From assembly GCA_021151805.1 (NCBI GenBank), contig JAGKWN010000005.1:9180-73179 (forward strand): DNA of 64,000 bases, in the 5' to 3' direction. Positions within the stretch are counted from its first letter, which is position 1. Each line of letters starts with the position of its first letter. Positions 43,895 through 51,863 of the stretch are shown here, one piece after another. The DNA is from Cytophagaceae bacterium. Its GTDB lineage: Bacteria > Bacteroidota > Bacteroidia > Cytophagales > Cytophagaceae. A model generated the notes under the pieces. It was not told the origin of the DNA and did no database searches. It saw only the letters and a list, made by a program, of their open reading frames with translations. A program made the position numbers and the translations under genes.

Positions 43895-45445
43895 TTATTT
43901 ATGAAGATGTAAATCGATTTCCTGTATATTGATCATTTGTATGTGAATTCCTTTCTTATGTGCATCCTGCTTGAATACCGTTATGGTTTCGGATACGTCA
44001 TAATCAATGGATTTAATATTGCTGCCATCAAGTATTAAACTTGAGTCTGGCGGTACTGTCTGCAGCATGTTAAAGAGGGCACCTTTGTTAATGAAGGAAA
44101 CGTTTTCCGGGAACTTAATTAAGGTGTGCACTTTATCATCAATCGTCACAGATGATTTTTTTATAGGAATGCGTATCATGTCACGGATGATGAAGAATAC
44201 GGCCACTGCTAATCCACATAAGATTCCTTTCAGCATGTCTGTTAATAACATCATACTGATTGTGGTAATGAAAGGGAGGAATTGCTTTTGCCCCAATAAA
44301 AACATGGATTTGTATAGGCCCATCTTGGTTAGTTTGTAACCGGTAAACAACAGGATGACCGCTAAGGATGCGTTTGGTATACTTGTTAGTAGCGACGGGA
44401 ATAGCAGAATACTGGTGAGTAACAGAAAACCATGTACATACCCGGAGAGTTTATTGGTTGCACCGGCGTTGATGTTGGCAGAACTGCGGATAATCGCAGA
44501 GGTAATCGGCACACCACCAACCAAACCGCAGCTGAGGTTTCCAACACCCTGCGCAATCAGTTCTCTGTTTGGTGGAGATGAAACGGTTGCTTTCTTTAAT
44601 TTGTCCATCGCATCTATACTCAGCAGCGATTCCAGACTTATGACAACTGCTATGGTGAAACCGATGCTATAGGTCTTATAGTTTTGAAGTCCACTGAAAT
44701 TAGGGAATATTAAACTATCGATTAAGTCTGTTGGTGATTTGATGGAAGGAATAGATACCAGGTGACTTTGGTGTACGATTAAGGACGGGAATACATGCTG
44801 GAATATCAGGTTCATGAATATTCCGGCAAATACGATTACCAGGGCACTTGGTATAAAGGAGAGTTTTGATCCGGGTTTTATAAAATCACCATTCCAGAAT
44901 AATAAGATCAATATTGAAATAGCACTGATAATGGCAGGTCCGGCCGAAAAGTAATTTAACATGTGAACCAATTCGGAGAAAGTGTTTTTACCATCATCCT
45001 GGAAGAATGACATGTTTCCTTCCGGGTCAACATCATAACCAACCAAATGGGGAATTTGTTTGATGATGAGGATAATGCCAATGGCGGACAACATGCCTTT
45101 AATAACCGAGGAGGGGAAATAGTGACCAACCAATCCGACTCTTAAAACCCCGAATAAAATCTGGAAGAGTCCGGCGATACAAACGGCTGTCAGTATAAAT
45201 TCAAATCCTCCCAATTCTTTTATGGAAGTGATCATGATGGCAGTCATGCCTGCGGTTGGTCCGCTGATACTGTATTTGGCACCGCTGATCAGCATAACGA
45301 TGCTGCCTCCGATAATACCGCTGATGATGCCGGAGAAAGGCGGCGCATTTTGTGCAATGGCTATACCTAAACACAAGGGTATAGCAACAAGGAAAACTAC
45401 AACACCCGATTGGATGTTCTGTAAAGACTCTTTGACTGATAGCAT
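43895..45445 (-). CDS. SulP-family anion (probably bicarbonate) transporter
   Basis: The 516-residue inner-membrane protein has about 12 hydrophobic segments. It starts with the SulP pattern VFLVAIPLCLGIAIAQNAPP, followed by SGPTAGMTAIM, and ends with a short STAS-like domain (SLILDGSNIKSIDYDVSETI). The residues around PPFSGIISGIIGG form the typical anion-binding helix region. Family members carry sulfate or bicarbonate. The carbonic anhydrase 7 bp downstream favours bicarbonate, which is inference. Confidence 0.88.
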   Translation of the reverse strand: MLSVKESLQNIQSGVVVFLVAIPLCLGIAIAQNAPPFSGIISGIIGGSIVMLISGAKYSISGPTAGMTAIMITSIKELGGFEFILTAVCIAGLFQILFGVLRVGLVGHYFPSSVIKGMLSAIGIILIIKQIPHLVGYDVDPEGNMSFFQDDGKNTFSELVHMLNYFSAGPAIISAISILILLFWNGDFIKPGSKLSFIPSALVIVFAGIFMNLIFQHVFPSLIVHQSHLVSIPSIKSPTDLIDSLIFPNFSGLQNYKTYSIGFTIAVVISLESLLSIDAMDKLKKATVSSPPNRELIAQGVGNLSCGLVGGVPITSAIIRSSANINAGATNKLSGYVHGFLLLTSILLFPSLLTSIPNASLAVILLFTGYKLTKMGLYKSMFLLGQKQFLPFITTISMMLLTDMLKGILCGLAVAVFFIIRDMIRIPIKKSSVTIDDKVHTLIKFPENVSFINKGALFNMLQTVPPDSSLILDGSNIKSIDYDVSETITVFKQDAHKKGIHIQMINIQEIDLHLHK

Positions 45446-45531
45446 ATTTAATAAGTTGAGGGTATAGACATACCATACTCTGCCAACATTTGATCGAATG
45501 CAGAATATAGATTTAGAACCAGCTGAAAGAA

Positions 45532-45864
45532 TTATGCTATTTGTTCGGGTGGAGGAGAAACAATTTCTTTAAAGTGCGATTTAAAGAGTTGTTGATTGTG
45601 GTGAAGAAAGTGTTTGCTGGTACGGAAGTCGCTGAAAAAAATGAAGGTAGAATAAGAAGTTACATAATGTGATTTCTTCTCATCCATTTCTTCTTTGGTA
45701 TCATTGGCTTTTTTATTCTCATCCGTATCAGATGTTTCATCGTAATCTTCAGTCGATGAAAGTTCAATCGTAGATTTTGTCTTTTTTAGAAAGGAGAGCA
45801 GATTTGCCCGGTGGAGTATTCCGAAGGCAAAGAAAAACAATAATATAACTGCGCTGATCCTCAT
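45532..45864 (-). CDS. Small single-membrane-segment protein of unknown function
   Basis: This is 110 residues and unrecognised. Residues 1-16 are hydrophobic (ISAVILLFFFAFGI), an anchor or signal. The middle is very acidic (SSTEDYDETSDTDENKKAND), and the tail is aromatic and His-rich (FLHHNQQLFKSHFKE). It lies between the glycosyltransferase and SulP genes on the same strand. Low complexity means only moderate confidence that it is a gene. Confidence 0.5.
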   Translation of the reverse strand: MRISAVILLFFFAFGILHRANLLSFLKKTKSTIELSSTEDYDETSDTDENKKANDTKEEMDEKKSHYVTSYSTFIFFSDFRTSKHFLHHNQQLFKSHFKEIVSPPPEQIA

Positions 45865-45910
45865 GACTCCTATAACGTATTGTACTCTGTAATTGTTTTA
45901 GGCTTTTAGG

Positions 45911-47866
45911 TCAGCTTCCCAAATATTTAAAGGATTTTGCGATAAGTACCAGATCCATATAGGGATTATAATCCCGTGCATATGATAAATTAATCTCCTG
46001 TATATTGGACGTAGGAATACGATTGGATTTTTCAAGGTAATAAGTCGGGTTAATAATTCCCCGTTTGATTTGAGGAAGGTTGATCTGTTCCGTATTGGTA
46101 AATCCTACCCATGATTTTTTACCCGTAAGTACTTGTATACTATTCAGGAAGAATTGACGTGGCTTTTCAATGAGCCACAAAATTACCGGATAGGTGAAAA
46201 TAAATATCAGGCTTACACACACATCCAGAATACGTTTGTTTTGAATATTCTTTTCTTCAATAATATTCAAATTGATATTCAGTGTGTAAAAATCACCGCG
46301 TCTGTTTTTTGAATTACTGCCGATGATAATGTTACTTTCTTCCGGCACAATCTTGAAATCTACTTTTGTATTATCAATCTGTGTCATCCATTCGATGATG
46401 GAGTTGGCTGGAAGATCTTTTGAACAGAAAATAATTTCATCAACCTTATACATGCTGACAATGTTCTGCAGCTGTTTGGTGAAGCCCAGGTATTTCCCTT
46501 TTACATCTTCTTTATTGCCTGTAGTAATAAAGCCAAGTACATTTAAATTGTAATTGGTTTCCAATAGTAATTGATCAATACGTTCACATTCACGGTAGGA
46601 ACCTACAATAACAATTTTCTTGTTTTTATTTTCACCAAGATCGAAACTTCCGTTTTTGATCCAGTGTACAATACTTCTGAATAAAAACACAACTGACATG
46701 GAAAGAAGCGAGCCTTCAAGCAGAAATGTTTTTGAATAACGGTATTCGTCAATGAAATAAGAGATTGAGGCAATGAAGAATGTACCGAATACAAAACTAC
46801 GCAATAATCTACCTGCAGTAGCGGTACTCTTATACGCTCCATTGAAGAATAGAGACAGTACCCAAACACCCGTAAATAATGGGATGATTTGTTTGTATAC
46901 TACACTGTAAATAGCATCTGCCGCAAGCTGTCCGTTATCTTTGAAATAAAACAGGCTTGAAAGCGAAGCAAAGATTAGCGTTGAATCAAAAAGTACCGGC
47001 AGTACTTTTTCAAGTAAACGGTTACTTACCGCAATAAATGCTCTGAAATAAATAGCCAGGTGTATCAGCGCTGTAAATACATTGGTGTTTTTAGATGTGA
47101 AATGCTTCTGGGCAAAAATGATCATTGCCTTGTAGAAGATGAACACATAATTGATACTCGTTTTTTTAGTGCTTTCACCTTTATAGTGAATGATACGGGT
47201 ATCTGAAAAATAATAATTTTTATAGCCAGCTTTAATAATGCGGTAAGAAAGATCAATGTCTTCTCCATACATGAAGTAGTCTTCATCCAGGGCGCCAATC
47301 TTGTCAATCACCGATTTTCTAAGTACCATAAAAGCACCTGAAAGCACTTCTACTTCGTGAGATTCATTTTTGTCCAGATAGCCTAAATGGTAGTGACCGA
47401 ATTTTTTTGATCTCGGAAAAAGTTTAGCTAAGCCAAAGATTTTGTAGAATGCTACCCATGGAGTAGGGAAGCCTCGTTTCGATTCTGCAAGGAAATCACC
47501 TTTGCCGTCAATCATCTTGACACCTAAACCACCACCTTGCGGATGATCGTTCATGAAATGAATACACTTTTCAAGCGTGTCAATTTCAATAACGGTATCA
47601 GGATTTAATAATAAGATATATTCACCTGTAGCCTGTGCAATAGCCTGGTTGTTTGCTTTGGAAAAGCCTACATTTTGCTCATTAACAATCAGATTTACAA
47701 AAGGGAATTTTGTTTTGACCATTTCTACCGAACCATCGGCAGAATTATTGTCCACAACAAAAACTTCAACATCTAAGCGACTTATTGCTTTGGATACTGA
47801 GATGAGCGCCTGTTCTAAAAAATGACAGACATTATAGTTTACAATTATGATACTTAATTGTTTCAA
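45911..47866 (-). CDS. Family 2 glycosyltransferase fused to a membrane sugar-transferase-like module
   Basis: Residues 1-about 240 of 651 are a GT2 rhamnosyltransferase-like domain (IIIVNYNVCHFLEQAL, VVDNNSADGSVEMV, LLLNPDTVIE, GAFMVLRKSVIDKIG, FMYGEDIDLSYRI). Residues about 280-400 contain four membrane segments. The region about 420-520 looks like the CoA-binding-like domain of polyprenyl glycosylphosphotransferases (KIVIVGSYRECERIDQLL), followed by KRILDVCVSLIFIFTYPVIL. The catalytic tail is short and degenerate, so the phosphotransferase half may be inactive. It probably acts in exopolysaccharide or O-antigen assembly. It overlaps recR by 4 bp. Confidence 0.83.
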   Translation of the reverse strand: MKQLSIIIVNYNVCHFLEQALISVSKAISRLDVEVFVVDNNSADGSVEMVKTKFPFVNLIVNEQNVGFSKANNQAIAQATGEYILLLNPDTVIEIDTLEKCIHFMNDHPQGGGLGVKMIDGKGDFLAESKRGFPTPWVAFYKIFGLAKLFPRSKKFGHYHLGYLDKNESHEVEVLSGAFMVLRKSVIDKIGALDEDYFMYGEDIDLSYRIIKAGYKNYYFSDTRIIHYKGESTKKTSINYVFIFYKAMIIFAQKHFTSKNTNVFTALIHLAIYFRAFIAVSNRLLEKVLPVLFDSTLIFASLSSLFYFKDNGQLAADAIYSVVYKQIIPLFTGVWVLSLFFNGAYKSTATAGRLLRSFVFGTFFIASISYFIDEYRYSKTFLLEGSLLSMSVVFLFRSIVHWIKNGSFDLGENKNKKIVIVGSYRECERIDQLLLETNYNLNVLGFITTGNKEDVKGKYLGFTKQLQNIVSMYKVDEIIFCSKDLPANSIIEWMTQIDNTKVDFKIVPEESNIIIGSNSKNRRGDFYTLNINLNIIEEKNIQNKRILDVCVSLIFIFTYPVILWLIEKPRQFFLNSIQVLTGKKSWVGFTNTEQINLPQIKRGIINPTYYLEKSNRIPTSNIQEINLSYARDYNPYMDLVLIAKSFKYLGS

Positions 47867-48480
47867 TCTTCTTTGTTTTCAAATAAAGTTCTGGTTGCAA
47901 TGCTTCTACCAAGAGTAACCTCATCCATATATTCCAGTTCACCACCAAAAGGTATCCCCCGTGCGATTGTACTGATCTTGATCGGATAATTTTTAAGTTT
48001 CTTTGTAATAAAGAATGCAGTTGTATCACCCTCCATTGTAGGACTAAGTCCCAGGATTACTTCTTTGATCTCGGTGCCGGTCACTACACGTTCGATTAAA
48101 GATTCTATATTTAGTTTTTCTGGTCCTATACGTTCCATGGGAGAGATTACTCCGCCAAGAACATGATATACACCAAAATACTGGTTCGTATTTTCAATTG
48201 CCAGCACATCGCGGATATCTTCAACAACACAGATAACCCGCTGATCTCTTTTGTTGCTGGTGCAGATATCGCACACGGCTTCGTCAGAGATGGTATGGCA
48301 TTTTTTACAATATTGAATATGCTCCCGTGCATTTAACAGGGCATGGGCCAAGCTTTCAGAATCTTTGCTTTCTTTCTTTAAAAGATGAAGTACCAACCTT
48401 AAAGCGGTTTTTTTCCCTATTCCGGGAAGCTTGGATACTTCAAGTACTGCTTCTTCTAATAATTTAGAAGGAAAGTTCAT
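47863..48480 (-). CDS. recR: Recombination mediator RecR
   Basis: The 205-residue protein has an N-terminal helix-hairpin-helix (LPGIGKKTALRLVLHLL), a C4 zinc finger (CKKCHTISDEAVCDICTS), a Toprim domain (VICVVEDIRDVLAIE) and the C-terminal TRIARGIPFGGELEY-like block (TIARGIPFGGELEYMDEVTLG). It works with RecF and RecO to load RecA on gapped DNA. Its end overlaps the glycosyltransferase start by 4 bp, an unusual partner. Confidence 0.95.
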   Translation of the reverse strand: MNFPSKLLEEAVLEVSKLPGIGKKTALRLVLHLLKKESKDSESLAHALLNAREHIQYCKKCHTISDEAVCDICTSNKRDQRVICVVEDIRDVLAIENTNQYFGVYHVLGGVISPMERIGPEKLNIESLIERVVTGTEIKEVILGLSPTMEGDTTAFFITKKLKNYPIKISTIARGIPFGGELEYMDEVTLGRSIATRTLFENKED

Positions 48481-48531
48481 AGATTAACTGAATGGACTAA
48501 ATGAAGGACAATTGATTCAAAAAAAGTAACA

Positions 48532-48834
48532 TTAAAGAATTTCAGCAGAAATGCCTTTGTCACAAATTCCTTGACGCATTGGTTTCAATTCATTCAGAGA
48601 ACCCATTTTAACAGTACATTTTCCTTTATAATGAATTAATAATGTACATTGCTCTGCTTGTTCAGGAGAATGTCCGCATACAGACATTAACACCTGAATA
48701 ACATGCTCAAATGTATTTACATCATCATTATAAACAACGAGATCGTTCATGTCAGAAGTTTGCACTTCTTCCATTAAGGCTACATCTTCTTCTTCATGCT
48801 GGAAGGGAAATGAACTTGAATGAAATCGATTCAT
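48532..48834 (-). CDS. clpS: ClpS-type adaptor of the Clp protease
   Basis: The 100-residue protein has the ClpS core: VVYNDDVNTFEHVIQVLMSV (the N-degron pocket residues N and D, then the helix), HSPEQAEQCTLLIHYKGKCTVK, and a truncated C-terminus. It delivers N-end-rule substrates to ClpAP-type proteases. The N-terminal extension (about 30 residues) is acidic and flexible. It is divergent from the symporter gene with 74 bp between. Confidence 0.88.
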   Translation of the reverse strand: MNRFHSSSFPFQHEEEDVALMEEVQTSDMNDLVVYNDDVNTFEHVIQVLMSVCGHSPEQAEQCTLLIHYKGKCTVKMGSLNELKPMRQGICDKGISAEIL

Positions 48835-48908
48835 AATTGTTTGGGTCTGGTGTATAGCAAATTTAATAAAAAAAACACAATTTTGACTGGTTTTAAGACA
48901 GAATTAAT

Positions 48909-50387
48909 ATGAGCGTTGGGTTAATTATTACGATTTTAAGCATCTATTTTGGTGCCCTTTTATTAATTGCTTGGTTTACTTCACGAAAGGCAGATTCTGA
49001 AGCTTTTTTCACCGGGAATAATCAATCTGCCTGGTATCTGGTGGCTTTTGGTATGATCGGAACTTCCGTGTCTGGAGTAACATTCATATCCGTACCGGGG
49101 CAGGTAGGGGCAGCTGGTTTTTCTTATTTTCAGCTCATATTGGGTAATCTGGTTGGGTATTTTATTGTGGCGCTCGTATTGATGCCCATTTATTACAAAT
49201 CCAACATGGTTTCCATTTACACCTTTCTGGAAGAACGTTTTGGGTTCTGGTCCTATAAAACGGGTTCAGCATTTTTTTTATTGTCCCGAACGATAGGCTC
49301 ATCCTTACGGCTTTATCTTGCAGCAGAGGTCTTACATACCTTTCTGTTCAAGGAGTTAGGTGTCTCTTTTGTATTCACGGTAGGTATTACCATTCTGCTG
49401 ATCTGGATCTATACATTCAAAGGCGGTGTAAAGACAATTATCTGGACAGATACCTTTCAGACTTTCTTTCTGGTAGGAGCGGTTATTATCAGTGTGATCG
49501 TCATTTCCAAACAACTGGGCTGGGGCGCTGTAGAAATGATCCAACAGGTAGATGCAAGTTCATATTCAAGAATATTTCATTTTGAAGATATAAAAGCATC
49601 CAACTATTTCTGGAAACAATTCATTTCCGGAATATTCTTTACCATTGTATTGACAGGGCTGGATCAGGATCTGATGCAGAAAAACCTTACCTGTAAGAAC
49701 CTGAAAGAAGCACAAAAGAACATGTATTGGTTCTCAATCATTCTGGTGATTGTTAATTTTCTTTTCCTTACGCTTGGCGCACTGCTTTATATTTATTCAG
49801 AGAAAGAAGGATTTGCTATTCCGCCGCAGAGCGACTTCCTGTATCCGATTCTTGCCCTGAAATACCTGGGTGTAATTGCGGGTGTATTCTTCCTGCTTGG
49901 CATTACGGCGTCTTCCTATGCCAGCTCTGATTCAGCATTAACTGCTCTTACCACAGCGTTCTGCATCGACTTTCTGGATTTTAATAAAGGGAAAGTTGAA
50001 AATAAAAACCGTGTCCGTACCTATGTACACGTAGGCTTCTCAGTGCTTTTCTTTTTGATCATCGTGATCTTTAAAGAATTTAATCAGGGGGCTTCTGTAA
50101 TCAAGACAGTATTGAGTGCCGCTGCATATACGTATGGTCCTTTGCTTGGTATGTTTGCTTTCGGAATTATAAATAAAAGCAGAAAGGTACAGGATAATCT
50201 GGTGCCGATCATCTGTATAGCATCTCCGGCGCTTACCTTTGGAGTGGTTGTATTTTCAAGAGAAGTGTTAGGTTATAAAACCGCGTTTGAGGATTTGTTG
50301 ATCAACGGTGCCATTACCTTTATTGGAATGTATATAGTGTCGTCAAAGAATACCGACAAAGTATCTGCATTGGATAATGCTTTGTAG
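48909..50387 (+). CDS. Sodium/solute symporter (SSS family)
   Basis: The 492-residue inner-membrane protein has about 13 membrane segments. SSS blocks are visible: AWYLVAFGMIGTSVSGVTFI near residues 41-60, GNLVGYFIVALVLMPIYYK, and the family stretch GLDQDLMQKNLTCKNLKEA around 255-275. GITASSYASSDSALTALTTAF probably contributes to the Na+ site. It imports an organic solute with Na+; the substrate (sugar, amino acid or sialic acid type) cannot be told. It stands alone and converges on the alkyltransferase-like gene. Confidence 0.9.
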   Translation: MSVGLIITILSIYFGALLLIAWFTSRKADSEAFFTGNNQSAWYLVAFGMIGTSVSGVTFISVPGQVGAAGFSYFQLILGNLVGYFIVALVLMPIYYKSNMVSIYTFLEERFGFWSYKTGSAFFLLSRTIGSSLRLYLAAEVLHTFLFKELGVSFVFTVGITILLIWIYTFKGGVKTIIWTDTFQTFFLVGAVIISVIVISKQLGWGAVEMIQQVDASSYSRIFHFEDIKASNYFWKQFISGIFFTIVLTGLDQDLMQKNLTCKNLKEAQKNMYWFSIILVIVNFLFLTLGALLYIYSEKEGFAIPPQSDFLYPILALKYLGVIAGVFFLLGITASSYASSDSALTALTTAFCIDFLDFNKGKVENKNRVRTYVHVGFSVLFFLIIVIFKEFNQGASVIKTVLSAAAYTYGPLLGMFAFGIINKSRKVQDNLVPIICIASPALTFGVVVFSREVLGYKTAFEDLLINGAITFIGMYIVSSKNTDKVSALDNAL

Positions 50388-50394
50388 TAAGTTG

Positions 50395-50733
50395 CTACAA
50401 CAATTCTATAGAGGGATCCCAAAAGACGGAAGTAAAGTCAAGCACTTTGATTCCGTCTTTTATTTTAATGCCTTCTTTCTTCAATGCTTTTTCCATGGCT
50501 GTTGGTGTTTTAAAATGATGTTTGCCCGTAAGCAATCCCTGGCTGTTTACGACCCGATGTGCGGGTAAGCCCGGTATACTATGAGCAGCATGCATGGCCC
50601 AGCCAACCATACGCGCCGACGATTTCATGCCTAAGTATTTACCAATCGCCCCATAAGAAGTTACCCTTCCTTTAGGGATAAGTTCAACAACCTCATAGAC
50701 GGACGTAAAGAATGAATCGTGGTCTTTTTTCAT
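50395..50733 (-). CDS. Alkyltransferase-like DNA-binding protein (no acceptor Cys)
   Basis: The 112-residue protein matches the C-terminal DNA-binding domain of O6-alkylguanine alkyltransferases (VYEVVELIPKGRVTSYGAIG, then MVGWAMHAA). At the active site, LPAHRVV (residues 56-62) replaces the usual PCHRV, so Ala58 stands where the methyl-acceptor Cys should be. That marks an ATL protein, which binds alkylated guanine and signals nucleotide excision repair instead of repairing directly. It ends 7 bp from the converging symporter stop. Confidence 0.88.
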   Translation of the reverse strand: MKKDHDSFFTSVYEVVELIPKGRVTSYGAIGKYLGMKSSARMVGWAMHAAHSIPGLPAHRVVNSQGLLTGKHHFKTPTAMEKALKKEGIKIKDGIKVLDFTSVFWDPSIELL

Positions 50734-50928
50734 GGTTAAAAATAATAATCATGCGGTTGAATCCGGCATTTTATTCTGAAATTAATAGTGCGCATTTACA
50801 TTGTGAAACGGGATTTTTTTCAGAGCTTTGCAAGTGTAAGGGTTTCCCCATTTTTTTGTATTCATACAATCATATAAGCTTAATCACAGGCATTTCAGCT
50901 GATCTTAAGATGCGTTCGCCAGACATGA

Positions 50929-50983
50929 AGGCGGAACACAGGCGGAAGGTACCCGGAACATAGGCGGAATATAGGCGGAATAT
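50929..50983. repeat. 11-bp tandem repeat, five units
   Basis: Units starting at 50929, 50940, 50951, 50962 and 50973 share AGGCGGAA plus three variable bases. The third unit has ACCCGGAA. The spacing is exactly 11 bp. The same AGGCGGA word recurs at 51278. Confidence 0.8.
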
Positions 50984-51228
50984 ATAGGCCTTTCCCCGGG
51001 AGTTGGATAGGGAAAGGGTGGGTGTTCGGTAAATTCCAAATAACAAAAAACAAATTCCAAACGACTGCAGCTGTTCGAGATTTGAAGTCCAATGTCTTTT
51101 TAGTTAAGAAATCAGTTTATAGGACAGTTTTCTTTCTTGTTCTCCTGTACTGTATCTTTCTTTTACTCATACTCAATAAATTTTACATTGGTAAACAAAA
51201 TATCTTGTTTTGTTGCCTTTTCTGAATA

Positions 51229-51301
51229 ATCACCGAAGGACCCTGGGCTTTCCCTGGGGGGAGACCAGGGGGAGACTAGGCGGAGCCTCTATAAAGGTGA
51301 T
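51229..51301. other. Foldable G-rich segment
   Basis: ATCACC (51229-51234) can pair with GGTGAT (51296-51301). Inside, CCCTGG (51252) can pair with CCAGGG (51265-51270), and AGGC (51278) with GCCT (51285). This gives a closed multi-stem shape. It could be a small RNA or a repeat remnant. Confidence 0.35.
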
Positions 51302-51523
51302 ACGCTTTCCATATGTCTTGCATGGAAAAGGTTAAACAGGTTATCGATTAATCTGCTCTGATTAAACAGTTGTGCCGCTTCTTTTGCTTTTCATGTACTA
51401 TATGTTTTTGTATAGCATCCATGGTAAGAAGCTTGTCCGGCATCCGTATCCTAAACACAATCTTTATGTTAGAGAAAAATATATAATTGTGGATACTTTT
51501 TTTAAATAAATCTGACGAAGCTG

Positions 51524-51554
51524 TTTGTAGTTTAAAGAAAAAAATATATTTTTG
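51524..51554 (+). promoter_or_regulatory. Promoter of tRNA-Ser
   Basis: TTTG (51524-51527), 19 bp, then TATTTTTG (51547-51554) exactly matches the Bacteroidota TTTG / TAnnTTTG promoter. It predicts a start near 51561, about 30 nt before the tRNA. Confidence 0.7.
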
Positions 51555-51591
51555 CATCCTCATTAAACAAGACACTGTTTATTGTCATCAC

Positions 51592-51676
51592 AGAGAGATG
51601 GCAGAGCGGTCGAATGCGGCGGTCTTGAAAACCGTTGAACTGCGAGGTTCCGGGGGTTCGAATCCCTCTCTCTCTG
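51592..51676 (+). tRNA. tRNA-Ser (UGA anticodon)
   Basis: This is an 85-nt cloverleaf with a long variable arm. The acceptor stem AGAGAGA pairs with TCTCTCT (51669-51675), with discriminator G at 51676. The anticodon loop CTTGAAA gives anticodon TGA. The T arm is GGGGG TTCGAAT CCCTC. CCA is not encoded. The long variable arm identifies serine. Confidence 0.95.
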
Positions 51677-51681
51677 CGAAT

Positions 51682-51716
51682 AAAAGCCCTTCCAAACCGG
51701 AAGGGCTTTTTGTTTT
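51682..51716 (+). terminator. Terminator of tRNA-Ser
   Basis: The 12-bp stem AAAAGCCCTTCC / GGAAGGGCTTTT has a 5-nt loop and is followed by a T-run. Confidence 0.92.
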
Positions 51717-51863
51717 TAACGGGTGTCAACAAAGATCAATTGATTGAACTCATACTTAATACTGACAATTGGCCACTGTTTACTTTTTCGTTACAGAAAT
51801 ATTTTCCAATAAATATTATTTTACTCTTTATTCATATTATTTTAGTAGCCTAACATATTACGA

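Larger units (their letters stand above)
50734..51546. other. Long non-coding stretch with several repeats
   Basis: About 810 bp without a convincing gene. It contains an 11-bp tandem array (50929-50983), a single arm of the AAATTCCAAA repeat (51031-51064) and a G-rich foldable segment (51229-51301). ORFs up to about 80 codons exist but have no signal, motif or composition to support them. Confidence 0.5.

Noticed and set aside
50929..50983. CRISPR array
   Set aside because: Units are 11 bp in direct tandem with no spacers and no cas genes.
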